The notes below the pieces were generated by a model. The model ran no database searches, had not been told where the DNA came from, and saw only the letters and a list, made by a program, of their open reading frames with translations. Shown here one piece after another: positions 26,617 through 35,175 of a stretch of DNA of 64,000 bases. Positions within the stretch are counted from its first letter, which is position 1; the number at the start of each line of letters is the position of its first letter. The position numbers were made by a program, and so were the translations under genes. This DNA is from Chachezhania sediminis (lineage in GTDB: Bacteria > Pseudomonadota > Alphaproteobacteria > Rhodobacterales > Rhodobacteraceae): NCBI RefSeq assembly GCF_009765275.1, contig NZ_VOPH01000007.1, positions 62,001 through 126,000 on the forward strand. The letters run 5' to 3'.

Positions 26617-27366
26617 AAAGACGCCCAGGGTCCAGCCACCGTCGACCAGCAGGCTTTGGCCATGCATGTGGGCCGAAAGGTCCGAACACAGGAACAAGGT
26701 CGCATCCGCGATCTGCTGCGGCGTGCCCCACTGGCCGTCGGGCGTCTGGCCGGCCAGCGTGGCCTTGACCTCGGCATTGTAGATCTCGGTCATCGGCGTG
26801 GTGATGAAGCCCGGCGCCACCGCGTTCACGTTGATGCCGTGGGCGGCATAGTCCATCGCGACCTGCCGGGTGAAGTTCAGCGCGCCGCCCTTGGCGGTGC
26901 AGTAGGCATTGAAGCCCTGGTTCGCCCGGTAGCCAGAGATCGAGCCGATCGACACGACCTTGCCACCCCGTCCCTGCGCCATCATCGCGCGGATAGCCTC
27001 GCGGGTGGTATAGAAGAGCCCGTCCAGATTGACGGCCATCACCTTGCGCCAGGTCTCGTCATCGGTGTCCAGGATCGTGCCGGGCATCAGGACACCGGCC
27101 GACATGACTGCGATATCGATGCCCTTGTCGGCCGCGACCCCGGCGAATACTTCGGTCACCGCGGCGCTGTCGGCCACGTCCAGTGACCTGAAATCGACCT
27201 TCGGGTCGTCGTACATCGTGGCCTCGGCGTCGGAATAGGCCCGGCTGCGCGCCAGCACGGTCACGCTGGCGCCGGCGGCGGCCAGGGTGCGCACGACGGC
27301 AGTGCCGATGCCGGACGATCCACCGGTGACGACGGCATGCTTTCCGGTCAGGTCGATGTTGGTCAT
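26611..27366 (-). CDS. Short-chain dehydrogenase/reductase (SDR)
   Basis: A 251-residue classical SDR. The cofactor motif HAVVTGGSSGIGTAV is at about residues 9-23, the catalytic Ser lies in VVSIGSISGYRANQG, and Tyr-x-x-x-Lys is in YCTAKGG (about residue 158). VNAVAPGFITTPM is typical of the family. An Asp-Val pair (RSLDVAD) replaces the usual D-V-D cofactor stretch. It probably oxidises or reduces an intermediate of the pathway served by the downstream transporter and kinases. Its upstream neighbour is the divergent DeoR regulator, 689 bases away. Confidence 0.85.
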   Translation of the reverse strand: MTNIDLTGKHAVVTGGSSGIGTAVVRTLAAAGASVTVLARSRAYSDAEATMYDDPKVDFRSLDVADSAAVTEVFAGVAADKGIDIAVMSAGVLMPGTILDTDDETWRKVMAVNLDGLFYTTREAIRAMMAQGRGGKVVSIGSISGYRANQGFNAYCTAKGGALNFTRQVAMDYAAHGINVNAVAPGFITTPMTEIYNAEVKATLAGQTPDGQWGTPQQIADATLFLCSDLSAHMHGQSLLVDGGWTLGVFA

Positions 27367-27856
27367 GGGAGATGTCTGTCCTTCGATGGGCCGGACGGGG
27401 ACGACCGGCGGGTCATGATCGTGGTCGCGCCGGCCGGAAACCGGCCGATGCGTAACGAAAGTCTGCAGACCGTCGCGCCTGTGTAAAGACGGTCAACCGG
27501 CGGTCACGGCACGGCCATCGGTGCCGACCCTTTCCAGCGCCCATTCCTTGGGCGCCGGTCCGGAGCTTCTCCACCCAGAGCGGTGCAGCCCCTTGAATTC
27601 CTGCGCTTCCGACTGTGAAAACAGATCGGGGGACATGTCTCCGGGATTGTCCTGCGCCCCTGTCCCTGCGCCTTGTCGATAAGAGGACGGTAGCCACGAT
27701 TCGCAATTGCCGCAAGAAAAACTGTGGATCTTGCCAACATTTCTGGGTCAAGTCGGGCATACTATTCACAATTTGGCCATAACTTCGGCAAGTGAAGCCC
27801 CAACCCGCACAACACATGACCATCTTCGGTCACAGATATGTCGTAACTCGGGCAGT

Positions 27857-27884
27857 GTCGGCAACAATGCGTCGGCAACAATGC
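27857..27884. repeat. Perfect 14-base tandem duplication
   Basis: GTCGGCAACAATGC occurs twice head to tail with no mismatch (27857-27870 and 27871-27884) in the intergenic region upstream of the DeoR gene. It may be a recent slippage product or a doubled binding site. Confidence 0.75.
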
Positions 27885-27946
27885 AAGGAGGCATCGTCAG
27901 TGCTTCAGCAAGTCCAGTCAGAAGTCACGGCAGTTCCTGGGGATTC

Positions 27947-28013
27947 TGACCGGTTCGGGATGACATTCGGGCAGCACCGTGCCATGACCGGGAAAACTGA
28001 CTGGAACCGGTCA
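27947..28013. promoter_or_regulatory. Candidate DeoR operator (paired inverted half-sites)
   Basis: TGACCGGTTC (27947-27956) and its exact reverse complement GAACCGGTCA (28004-28013) flank the region just upstream of the DeoR start (28056). A partial third copy, TGACCGG, is at 27985-27991. Spaced half-sites of this kind would suit autoregulation and control of the divergent operon by DNA looping. Confidence 0.5.
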
Positions 28014-28055
28014 AGTTCTGTGTAACCTCGCAGCGGAAACCGCACTGGAAGGCCC

Positions 28056-28853
28056 ATGACGGATAGCACCACGCCCTCGCAGCCCGGGACCCGGATGCGA
28101 AAGTCGGCCCGGCAGGACCTGATCCTGTCGCTCCTGGGCTCGAACCCGACCCTGCGCGTGAACCAGTTGACCGAGAAGCTGAGCGTCTCGGCCGAGACGA
28201 TCCGCCGGGATCTGGCGGAACTGGACGAGGCCGGCCGCATCAACCGTACCTATGGCGGCGCAATGCGCAGCCAGCGGTTCGAGCCGCACCTGGCCGAACG
28301 GCAGGCGCTGCATGTTGCCGAACGGCAGCAAATCGCCCAGGCCTCGGTCGAGGAAATCGGCGATGCCGACGCGGTGCTGATCGGTGGCGGGGCGACCGTG
28401 CTGCATTTCGCGCGCGCGCTGACCGGGTTCGACCGGCCGCTGACAGTCATCACCATGTCCCACAGCATTGCGCCTGAACTGGCCGCCAATCCGCATCTTC
28501 AGATCGTGTTGCTGCCCGGAATCTATGACCATCGCGAAGGCATCGTCGCCGGCGCCGACACGATTGCCGCCATTGCCCGCTTTCATGCCCCGGTGGCGGT
28601 GCTGGGAGCCTCGGGCGTCGACGCATCGGGCGTCAGCGAGGCGATGCTGACGGCCTCGCAGGTCTATTCCGCGGTGGTGGAGCATTCCGACCGGCAGTTG
28701 ATCCTGGCCGATCATTCCAAATTCGCACGTCGGGCGCTTGTGCTGGTCAGCCAGTGGCGTGACAGCATGGTACTTTGCACGGACAGTGCCCCACCGTCGG
28801 ACGTGCTTACCGCGATGGACCGGAACGGCGCCCAACTGAAGCTTTGCCCATAA
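28056..28853 (+). CDS. DeoR-family transcriptional regulator
   Basis: A 265-residue repressor of the DeoR/GlpR family. The N-terminal winged HTH is typical (LRVNQLTEKLSVSAETIRRD, about residues 32-51, then LAELDEAGRINRTYGGAM). The C-terminal DeoRC sensor domain contains VLIGGGATVLHFARAL and a late ADHSKFARRALVLV, the usual phosphorylated-ligand binding site. DeoR regulators sense phosphorylated sugars or similar metabolites, which fits a divergent operon whose pathway makes a phosphorylated intermediate through the two kinases (inference). A 30-residue unstructured N-terminus precedes the HTH. Confidence 0.9.
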   Translation: MTDSTTPSQPGTRMRKSARQDLILSLLGSNPTLRVNQLTEKLSVSAETIRRDLAELDEAGRINRTYGGAMRSQRFEPHLAERQALHVAERQQIAQASVEEIGDADAVLIGGGATVLHFARALTGFDRPLTVITMSHSIAPELAANPHLQIVLLPGIYDHREGIVAGADTIAAIARFHAPVAVLGASGVDASGVSEAMLTASQVYSAVVEHSDRQLILADHSKFARRALVLVSQWRDSMVLCTDSAPPSDVLTAMDRNGAQLKLCP

Positions 28854-29052
28854 GGTCAACGCTGGATACCGGCGGTGCGGGTTGCGGCCGTCCGGGGTTC
28901 ATCTGCCGGTGAAGCAGTTGTGCAATCCTGCCGGCGCCGTGGCCTGGCATTTCTGACCCTGTACCTCGCCCTTTGGGCCCAGACAGAGGTCTGGCCGATC
29001 CGCCGGCAACGAGCACGTCTTTGGGCATTGTTGCAGAGCTCTCTAACGAGCG
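28854..29052. other. Intergenic stretch after the DeoR gene
   Basis: About 200 bases between the DeoR stop and the IS3-type relic. No gene, RNA or clear terminator is recognised. Part of it could be untranslatable leftover of the same mobile element. Confidence 0.35.
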
Positions 29053-29162
29053 GGTTTCGTCGAGGTCTACAACAGCCGCCGCCGGCACTCAGCCTCGGGG
29101 TCTCTCAGCCCGCCCAGTTCCAAGACAACCGCACCCGAGTCATGGTCAAAACCGCCGCCTGA
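29053..29162 (+). mobile_element. IS3-type transposase C-terminal relic, frameshifted
   Basis: Reading from 29053 gives GFVEVYNSRRRHSASGSLSP, and after a one-base shift the neighbouring frame continues AQFQDNRTRVMVKTAA and a stop (TGA 29160-29162). This is the ending of IS3-group OrfB transposases, normally (Y/F)IE-x-(F/Y)YN-x-RRRHS-x-LGYLSP-x-x-F. The upstream catalytic core is absent, so it is a dead remnant. The match rests on motif memory only. Confidence 0.6.
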
Positions 29163-29232
29163 CAATGTCCACCCGCGGGGGCGCACTCCATCCTTCATTG
29201 CGGCCCGTGTCGGATCCTCGCAAAGAGGGGAC

Positions 29233-29260
29233 ATGCCTGCTGCTCCCATGCAGCAGGCAT
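29233..29260 (-). terminator. Stem-loop downstream of the methionine synthase operon
   Basis: ATGCCTGCTGC (29233-29243) and GCAGCAGGCAT (29250-29260) form a perfect 11-base stem with a 6-base loop, 154 bases beyond the end of the methionine synthase gene. No strong T tract follows. It is the only candidate terminator for that operon. Confidence 0.45.
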
Positions 29261-29413
29261 TTAGTCCGATGGACCGGATTTGCCCCGACGGGAGTGAGAT
29301 CCTCGCAGAACACCCGCCATCCGCCTGTCAGGTGGACCAGAAAAGGCGGGAAGCCGGGAAACCTCTGGCCGATGCGCTGGTTTGATAGGGGCTAGCGAAC
29401 CGCGCTGGAACGG

Positions 29414-32149
29414 TTACTCGGCCGCAACGGCGGCGGTCGCGTCAGGGCGGTAGTTCAGGATCGGGGTCAGCCAGCGTTCGGCCTCCGCCAGTTCCATCCC
29501 CTTGCGCTGCGCATAATCGGCCACCTGGTCCCGTTCCACCTTGGCGACGCCGAAATAGAACGCCTCCGGATGGCCGATATAGATCCCCGACACGGACGAT
29601 CCCGGCCACATCGCCATGCTTTCCGTTAGCGTGACACCCGTCGTCGCTTCGGCATCCAGCAGGCGGAAGAGCGTCGTCTTCTCGGTATGATCGGGCTGTG
29701 CGGGATATCCCGGCGCGGGACGGATGCCGCGATAGGGTTCGCCGACCAGCTCGTGCGGGGCAAAGCTCTCGTCTGTTGCATAGCCCCAGTAATCGCGGCG
29801 GACGCGCTGGTGCAGCATCTCGGCCATGGCCTCGGCATAGCGGTCGGCCAGCGCCTTGACCATGATCGCACCGTAATCGTCGCCAGCCTTCTCGAACTTC
29901 TCGGCAATGGCGATCTCTTCGGGACCGGCTGTCACCACGAACGCGCCAATCCAGTCGTCGGTGCCTTCGGGTGCCACGAAGTCGGCCATGGCCACGTTGG
30001 GCCGGCCCTGCCGCTTCGACGTCTGCTGGCGGAGGGTGTGGAGCGTGGCCAGCTCTTCCGACCGGTCAGCGCCGGTGAAAAGGCGGATATCGTCGTCCCC
30101 TGCCCTGTTCGCGGGCCAGAAGCCTACGGCGGCGCGGGGACCGAACCATTTCTCGCCGATGATCCGCTGCAGCATGGACTGCGCATCGGCGAACAAGCTG
30201 CGCGCAGCTTCGCCGTATTTCTCGTGCTCCAGGATCCGAGGGTAAGTGCCGCGAAGCTCCCAAGTGTGGAAAAACGGCGTCCAGTCGATGTAACGGGCGA
30301 TTTCCGCCAGGTCCCAGTCTTCGATCACCTTCGTGCCGGTGAACCTGGGCGCCGGAACGGAATAATCCGTCCAGTCGATCTGCATCGCATTGGCCCGCGC
30401 CGCCGCCAGCGGCAGGCGCTGCTTCGCGGCCTCGGCCCGTTCATGCGCTTCGGCGACCTCGGTATATTCCGCGCGGATGCCGTCGATATAGGGCTGGCGC
30501 TGCGTCGCGCTCAGCAGCAGAGACACGACCCCGACCGCCCGGCTGGCGTCGGTCACATAGATCGCCTGGTTCCGGGTGTACTGGGGCGAGATCTTCACCG
30601 CCGTATGCACCTTGGACGTGGTCGCGCCGCCGATCAGCAGTGGAATGTCAAAGCCTTCGCGCTGCATCTCGCTGGCCAGGTGCACCATCTCGTCCAGCGA
30701 GGGCGTGATCAGACCCGACAGGCCGATCACGTCGACGTTGTGGGCCTTCGCCTCTTCCAGGATCTTCTGCGGCGGCACCATTACGCCAAGGTCGACGATT
30801 TCATAGTTGTTGCAGGCCAGAACGACGCCCACGATGTTCTTGCCGATGTCGTGGACATCGCCCTTCACGGTCGCCATCAGAACCGTCCCGGCCGTGTCGC
30901 GCCCGCCGCCACCGCCGCTTTTGCGCTTTTCCTCCTCCATGTAGGGCAACAGAACGGCCACGGCCTGCTTCATCACGCGGGCCGATTTCACCACCTGGGG
31001 CAGGAACATCTTGCCCGCGCCGAACAGGTCGCCCACCACGTTCATCCCCGCCATCAGCGGACCTTCGATCACCTCCAGCGGCTTGTCGGCCTCTTGCCGC
31101 GCGGCTTCGGTGTCTTCTTCGACGAACTCGGTGATGCCGTTGACCAGCGCATGTTCCAGCCGCTTCGCGACCGGCCATTCCCGCCAGGCCAGATCGCGCT
31201 TCTTCTCTTCCCTGGCGCCGCCCTTGAAGCGTTCGGCGATTTCCAGCATGTTTTCGGTCGCGCTGGCACCATTCTTCGGCTTGCGGTTCAGCACCACGTC
31301 TTCGCAGGCTTCGCGCAGGTCCGGGTCGATCTGGTCATAGACCGCCAGCTGGCCCGCGTTCACGATGCCCATGTCCATTCCGACCTTGATGGCATGGTAG
31401 AGGAACACGGCGTGCATCGCCTCGCGCACGGGTTCGTTGCCGCGGAAGCTGAAGGACAGGTTCGAGACGCCGCCCGAGATATGGCAATAGGGCAGGTTCT
31501 GGCGGATCCACTTCGTCGCCTCGATGAAGTCGACGCCGTAGTTGTCGTGTTCCTCGATCCCCGTGGCCACGGCAAAGACGTTCGGATCGAAGATGATGTC
31601 TTCCGGCGGGAAACCCACCTGTTCGGTCAGGATCCTGTAGGCCCGTGCGCAGATTTCCGTCTTGCGTTCGAAGCTGTCGGCCTGCCCTTCCTCGTCGAAG
31701 GCCATCACGACGACCGCCGCGCCATAGGCAAGGCAGAGACCTGCATGGTGCAGGAATGCCTCTTCCCCTTCCTTCAACGAGATCGAGTTGACGATGGGCT
31801 TGCCCTGGACGCATTTCAGCCCGGCCTCGATCACCTCCCACTTGGAGCTGTCGATCATGATCGGCACGCGGGCGATGTCGGGTTCGGCAGCGACGAGGTT
31901 CAGGAAGTCGACCATCGCCTGTTTCGAATCGATCAGGCCCTCGTCCATGTTGATGTCGATGATCTGGGCGCCGTTTTCCACCTGGTCCCGCGCGACATCC
32001 AGCGCCGCGGCATAGTCGCGGTTGGTGATCAGCTTCCGGAACCGGGCCGATCCCGTGACATTGGTCCGTTCGCCGACATTGACGAAGGGAATGTCCTTCG
32101 TCAGGACAAAGGGCTCCAGTCCCGACAGGCGCAAAAGGCGATCACGCAT
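29414..32149 (-). CDS. metH: Cobalamin-dependent methionine synthase, pterin/B12/activation part
   Basis: A 911-residue protein holding three of the four MetH modules. The methyltetrahydrofolate-binding domain is at about residues 15-280 ([20 protein letters not shown]). The cap and cobalamin domain is near 330-560, with the B12 lower-ligand motif DVHDIGKNI at about residue 430 and [10 protein letters not shown] after it. The AdoMet-dependent reactivation domain runs from about 600 to 900 ([20 protein letters not shown]). The homocysteine module is encoded separately by the preceding gene. ATG 32149 overlaps that gene's stop by 8 bases, so the two halves are translationally coupled and should assemble into one enzyme. 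An unusual Gly-rich linker ([12 protein letters not shown]) precedes the B12 motif. Confidence 0.93.
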   Translation of the reverse strand: MRDRLLRLSGLEPFVLTKDIPFVNVGERTNVTGSARFRKLITNRDYAAALDVARDQVENGAQIIDINMDEGLIDSKQAMVDFLNLVAAEPDIARVPIMIDSSKWEVIEAGLKCVQGKPIVNSISLKEGEEAFLHHAGLCLAYGAAVVVMAFDEEGQADSFERKTEICARAYRILTEQVGFPPEDIIFDPNVFAVATGIEEHDNYGVDFIEATKWIRQNLPYCHISGGVSNLSFSFRGNEPVREAMHAVFLYHAIKVGMDMGIVNAGQLAVYDQIDPDLREACEDVVLNRKPKNGASATENMLEIAERFKGGAREEKKRDLAWREWPVAKRLEHALVNGITEFVEEDTEAARQEADKPLEVIEGPLMAGMNVVGDLFGAGKMFLPQVVKSARVMKQAVAVLLPYMEEEKRKSGGGGGRDTAGTVLMATVKGDVHDIGKNIVGVVLACNNYEIVDLGVMVPPQKILEEAKAHNVDVIGLSGLITPSLDEMVHLASEMQREGFDIPLLIGGATTSKVHTAVKISPQYTRNQAIYVTDASRAVGVVSLLLSATQRQPYIDGIRAEYTEVAEAHERAEAAKQRLPLAAARANAMQIDWTDYSVPAPRFTGTKVIEDWDLAEIARYIDWTPFFHTWELRGTYPRILEHEKYGEAARSLFADAQSMLQRIIGEKWFGPRAAVGFWPANRAGDDDIRLFTGADRSEELATLHTLRQQTSKRQGRPNVAMADFVAPEGTDDWIGAFVVTAGPEEIAIAEKFEKAGDDYGAIMVKALADRYAEAMAEMLHQRVRRDYWGYATDESFAPHELVGEPYRGIRPAPGYPAQPDHTEKTTLFRLLDAEATTGVTLTESMAMWPGSSVSGIYIGHPEAFYFGVAKVERDQVADYAQRKGMELAEAERWLTPILNYRPDATAAVAAE

Positions 32150-33203
32150 CGACAGTCTCGTCCAGTTTGCGCGGCGCGTAGGCGGCCACATGTTCGGCAA
32201 TTGCACGGATATGGTCCGGGGTGGTGCCGCAACAGCCGCCGACCACGTTCACAAGACCTTCTTTCGCGAAGACTTCGACCTTGCCGGCAGTGTCTTCGGG
32301 GGTCTCGTCGTATTGACCGAAGGCATTGGGCAGGCCCGCATTCGGATAGGCGCAGGTCATGGTTTCCGCAACGCCGGCAAGTTCCGCCAGGTGTGGACGC
32401 ATCGCATCGGCACCAAGGGCGCAGTTCAGCCCGACGGTGAAGGGCCGGGAATGGCGCACCGAATGCCAGAAAGCGGTCGGCGTCTGCCCCGACAATGTCC
32501 GCCCCGACGCATCGGTGATCGTGCCCGAGATCATGATGGGCAACCGCCGCCCGACCTTGGCGAAGCTTTCGAAGGCGGCAAAGATCGCGGCCTTGGCGTT
32601 CAGCGTGTCGAAGATCGTCTCGATCAGGATCAGGTCGGACCCGCCTTCGATCAGCCCGTCGATCTGCTGTCCATAGGCCACGCGCAGGTCGTCGAAGGTG
32701 ACGGCGCGATAACCCGGGTCGTTCACATCCGGAGAGATCGAGGCCGTCCGGTTCGTCGGCCCCACGGCGCCGGCGACCCAGCGGGGCTTGCCATCCTTCG
32801 CGGTCGCGCGGTCGCCCGCGCGGCGGGCCACCCGCGCCGCGGCGACGTTCAGATCGTGCACCGCCCCTTCCAGCCCATAGTCCGCCTGTGCGATGGTCGT
32901 CGACGAAAACGTGTTGGTCTCCAGGATGTCGGCGCCCGCCAGGGCGAACTGCAGCTGGATCTCCTCGACCGCGTCGGGCTGGGTCAGCACCAGCAGGTCG
33001 TTGTTGCCCTTCTGCGGATGGTCCGTTGCGTGATGCCGGCAGCCGGGCCCGTGGATGTGACCGTTCGCGGTAAAGTCCTCTTCCGTCATGTTCAGCGTCT
33101 GGATCATCGTCCCCATGGCGCCGTCGAGGATGAGGATCCGTTCCCGCGCCGCCCGTTGCAGGGCGGCGAAAGTTTCGGTCGGGGGAAGGCCAAAGCTGAT
33201 CAT
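32142..33203 (-). CDS. metH: Methionine synthase, homocysteine-binding part
   Basis: A 353-residue zinc-dependent homocysteine S-methyltransferase domain, equivalent to the N-terminal module of MetH. It begins [17 protein letters not shown] and carries the zinc ligands Cys in [10 protein letters not shown] (about residue 257) and the Cys pair [13 protein letters not shown] (about residue 324). Transfers the methyl group from methylcobalamin on the partner protein to homocysteine. ATG 33203 (MISFGLP) is chosen because the longer ORF start lacks family sequence. It is followed by the second MetH part with an 8-base overlap and preceded at 115 bases by a small gene behind a cobalamin riboswitch. 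Confidence 0.93.
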   Translation of the reverse strand: MISFGLPPTETFAALQRAARERILILDGAMGTMIQTLNMTEEDFTANGHIHGPGCRHHATDHPQKGNNDLLVLTQPDAVEEIQLQFALAGADILETNTFSSTTIAQADYGLEGAVHDLNVAAARVARRAGDRATAKDGKPRWVAGAVGPTNRTASISPDVNDPGYRAVTFDDLRVAYGQQIDGLIEGGSDLILIETIFDTLNAKAAIFAAFESFAKVGRRLPIMISGTITDASGRTLSGQTPTAFWHSVRHSRPFTVGLNCALGADAMRPHLAELAGVAETMTCAYPNAGLPNAFGQYDETPEDTAGKVEVFAKEGLVNVVGGCCGTTPDHIRAIAEHVAAYAPRKLDETVDA

Positions 33204-33318
33204 GTCGTACTCGCGGGTTCTGAACCCCCGACCTAGTCGCACAGACGCCAGCATGCAAATTCATGTTTCGCGGGATAATTATGAAACTGGCTCACGTTCC
33301 CGCGCATGGCAGGGACCG

Positions 33319-33621
33319 CTACAGCATCAGGCGCCGCGCGCGGGCGCCGCCACGCCGGCGGGGTTGGGGCAGATTCAGGTCCAGATCGGCCAGCGGCCCG
33401 GCCATGGACTGGCGGACAAGCCTGCAAAACACGCCAATGGCCGGATCCGTGGGCTGGAAGGGTGCGGCGAGTTCAAGGGCCCGAGCGGCTTCGGCCGGAA
33501 AGCTCGCGTCGGGCTTCAGCCAGGCAAGCCACTGGATGAAGCCAAGCTTTCCCAGTTCCTCGGCCCGTTCCGGCGTTTCGGCCTGGGTCTGTAATGTCGT
33601 GATCGTACGTTCCAGAAGCAT
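33319..33621 (-). CDS. Small conserved protein, 'virulence factor' (PF13769)-like
   Basis: A 100-residue soluble protein. It reads MLLERTITTLQTQAETPERA, then LGKLGFIQWLAWLKPDASF, AAPFQPTDPAIGVFCRLVR and a basic tail RRRGGARARRL. From memory it resembles a small alphaproteobacterial family labelled 'virulence factor' (PF13769) that is usually found beside methyltransferase or methylenetetrahydrofolate reductase genes of methionine synthesis; the name does not indicate pathogenicity. ATG 33621 follows GGAGGG. It is the first gene after a cobalamin riboswitch and precedes metH. Function unknown. Confidence 0.6.
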   Translation of the reverse strand: MLLERTITTLQTQAETPERAEELGKLGFIQWLAWLKPDASFPAEAARALELAAPFQPTDPAIGVFCRLVRQSMAGPLADLDLNLPQPRRRGGARARRLML

Positions 33622-33756
33622 CGCGCCCTCCGCGCAGAATGGCCGGGGCAAGGACGGGCAGCGACGTCGTCGGACAGGAATGGTCCATCTTCGATCCTCT
33701 GCGCCCCGGAGCGCCCCGCCCGGGTCAGGGTGACTGCGGCACGAACATCGCGCCGG

Positions 33757-33930
33757 AGATGGCAGGTCTCCTGACTTGCGGGTCGCGGCGGATCCGAACC
33801 TTCCCGGGCAGGATGCCCAGTGGCGCTTCTCGGAACCGCTCTCCGCTTACAGTTGCGGGGGCAGTCGCGGCCTTGGGCAGTTGCCCGCACCGCGTTCCCT
33901 TTTCAGCCGACCTTTACGGGCCGGCACCAT
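33757..33930 (-). promoter_or_regulatory. Cobalamin riboswitch upstream of small protein and metH
   Basis: On the minus strand the region contains, in order, an AAAAGGGAA element, CCGCAACTGTAAGCGG-like core (plus-strand GCTTACAGTTGCGG at 33845-33858), CACTGGGCATCCTGCCCGGGAAGG and the B12 box AGTCAGGAGACCTGCC (33761-33776). These are the conserved blocks of the AdoCbl riboswitch. It lies 136 bases before the 100-residue gene and probably represses it, and perhaps metH, when cobalamin is abundant. Confidence 0.9.
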
Positions 33931-34215
33931 CGGGGATGTGCTTGGCATATCCCCCGCCACCTGTCCATCGGTCAAACATGCCTCGGGGGGATGGCCGGAG
34001 TGACCTGCAAAGGCAGGAATGCGAATAGGTCCTGAGAGCTTTCGGGGGCGGCACCAACACTCGGTTTGGGGCTCATTCGCAACGAAGCCGCGTCAAACGA
34101 TATTGGATCCGAAACTGAAAGGGCCGATCCTGACGGCGGCTTCCGTCCTGGCTTTCATCCGGTGATCCATCCGGATCCGGCGCGCGTCGCGCGAGATCTG
34201 AGAGGCAGGTTCGCT
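33931..34215. other. Intergenic stretch with no recognised gene
   Basis: This lies between the riboswitch and the prpB terminator. It must contain the promoter for the riboswitch transcript. I see no coding or RNA signal that I can name. Confidence 0.35.
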
Positions 34216-34238
34216 GGCAGGGGCGCAGCGGCCCTGCC
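34216..34238 (-). terminator. Stem-loop after prpB
   Basis: GGCAGGG (34216-34222) and CCCTGCC (34232-34238) form a 7-base stem with a 9-base loop, 9 bases past the prpB stop. A candidate terminator for the thioesterase-prpDCB operon; no T tract. Confidence 0.5.
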
Positions 34239-34247
34239 CTTGTCCGG

Positions 34248-35171
34248 TCAGGCGCGGCGCGGGTTCCATTCCGGCGCCACCGAGGCCGCGATCGTATGGT
34301 CCAGCGCCTCGAATTCATTCAGGCCGATGGTCTGGTAAAGCTCTTCCCGCGTCTGCATTTCGGGCAGCATGGCGGTGGTGGCCCCATCCCGGGCCAGCGT
34401 CGCGTAAAGCTTTTCCTGCGCCCGGTTTGCCACCCGAAGCGACGACACCGGCCAGATCACCATATCATAGCCCAGCTCCTGGAACTCCTGTGCGGTCAGC
34501 GCCGGGGTGCGTCCGAACTCGGTCATGTTTGCCAGAAGCCTGACGCCGGGAAGCGCTGCGCGAACTTCCTTGAACATTTCCACGTCCGTCAGCGCCTCGG
34601 GGAAGATCGCATCGGCCCCGGCCTCGACATAAAGCTTCGCCCGCGCCACGGCGCCTTCTATCCCTTCCGAGGCCGCGGCATCGGTGCGCGCGACCACCAC
34701 CAGATCCCGCGATGCCCTGGCAGCCGCCGCGACCTTGGCCGCCATGTCGGACGCCGGGGCCAGCTTCTTGTCGTTCAGATGCCCGCATTTCTTGGGCAGA
34801 AGCTGATCTTCCAAATGGACCGCCCCGGCCCCGGCCTCTTCGAAGCTGCGGACCATATGCATGACGTTCAGCGCCTCGCCATAGCCTGTGTCGCCATCGA
34901 CCAGCAGCGGCAGGCCCGAAGCCCGCACGATCTGGCGAATGAAGAAACAGACGTCGTCCACCGTGATGATGCCCAGATCCGGCAGACCCATCGAGGCGGT
35001 CATTGCAGCCCCCGACAGATACAGCGCATCGAAACCGGCGGCCTTGGCCTGCAGTGCGGACTGGCCATTATGGGCACCGGGCAGCCGCAGGATGCCCGGT
35101 TCGTTCAACATCCGGCGGAACCGGCGCCCGGCAGATTCGCCGGGCAGATCCCCTGCAACAAGATACGTCAT
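34248..35171 (-). CDS. prpB: Methylisocitrate lyase
   Basis: A 307-residue enzyme cleaving 2-methylisocitrate to pyruvate and succinate, the last step of the 2-methylcitrate cycle. The isocitrate-lyase-superfamily active-site motif KKCGH lies near residue 129 (LEDQLLPKKCGHLNDKKL). The N-terminal GAHNGQSALQAKAAGFDALY and LPLLVDGDTGYGEALNV blocks are characteristic of PrpB/PEP mutase. Only 4 bases separate it from the prpC stop. Last gene of the operon. Confidence 0.95.
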   Translation of the reverse strand: MTYLVAGDLPGESAGRRFRRMLNEPGILRLPGAHNGQSALQAKAAGFDALYLSGAAMTASMGLPDLGIITVDDVCFFIRQIVRASGLPLLVDGDTGYGEALNVMHMVRSFEEAGAGAVHLEDQLLPKKCGHLNDKKLAPASDMAAKVAAAARASRDLVVVARTDAAASEGIEGAVARAKLYVEAGADAIFPEALTDVEMFKEVRAALPGVRLLANMTEFGRTPALTAQEFQELGYDMVIWPVSSLRVANRAQEKLYATLARDGATTAMLPEMQTREELYQTIGLNEFEALDHTIAASVAPEWNPRRA

Positions 35172-35175
35172 CCGG

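Larger units (their letters stand above)
27367..28055. other. Long divergent intergenic region (SDR / DeoR)
   Basis: This 689-base region contains no credible gene. It holds a hairpin CGGCCGG-AAA-CCGGCCG (27431-27447), a 14-base tandem duplication (27857-27884) and a 10-base inverted repeat near the DeoR gene (27947-28013). A minus-strand promoter is possible with -35 TTGCCG (27786-27791) and -10 TGAATA (27763-27768) separated by 17 bases, which would serve the SDR-transporter-kinase operon with a long leader of about 390 bases. Confidence 0.4.

Noticed and set aside
29687-32440. A 917-codon plus-strand open frame opposite metH.
   Set aside because: Antisense shadow: His/Asp/Arg-rich, no domains. 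The minus strand reads a complete MetH.
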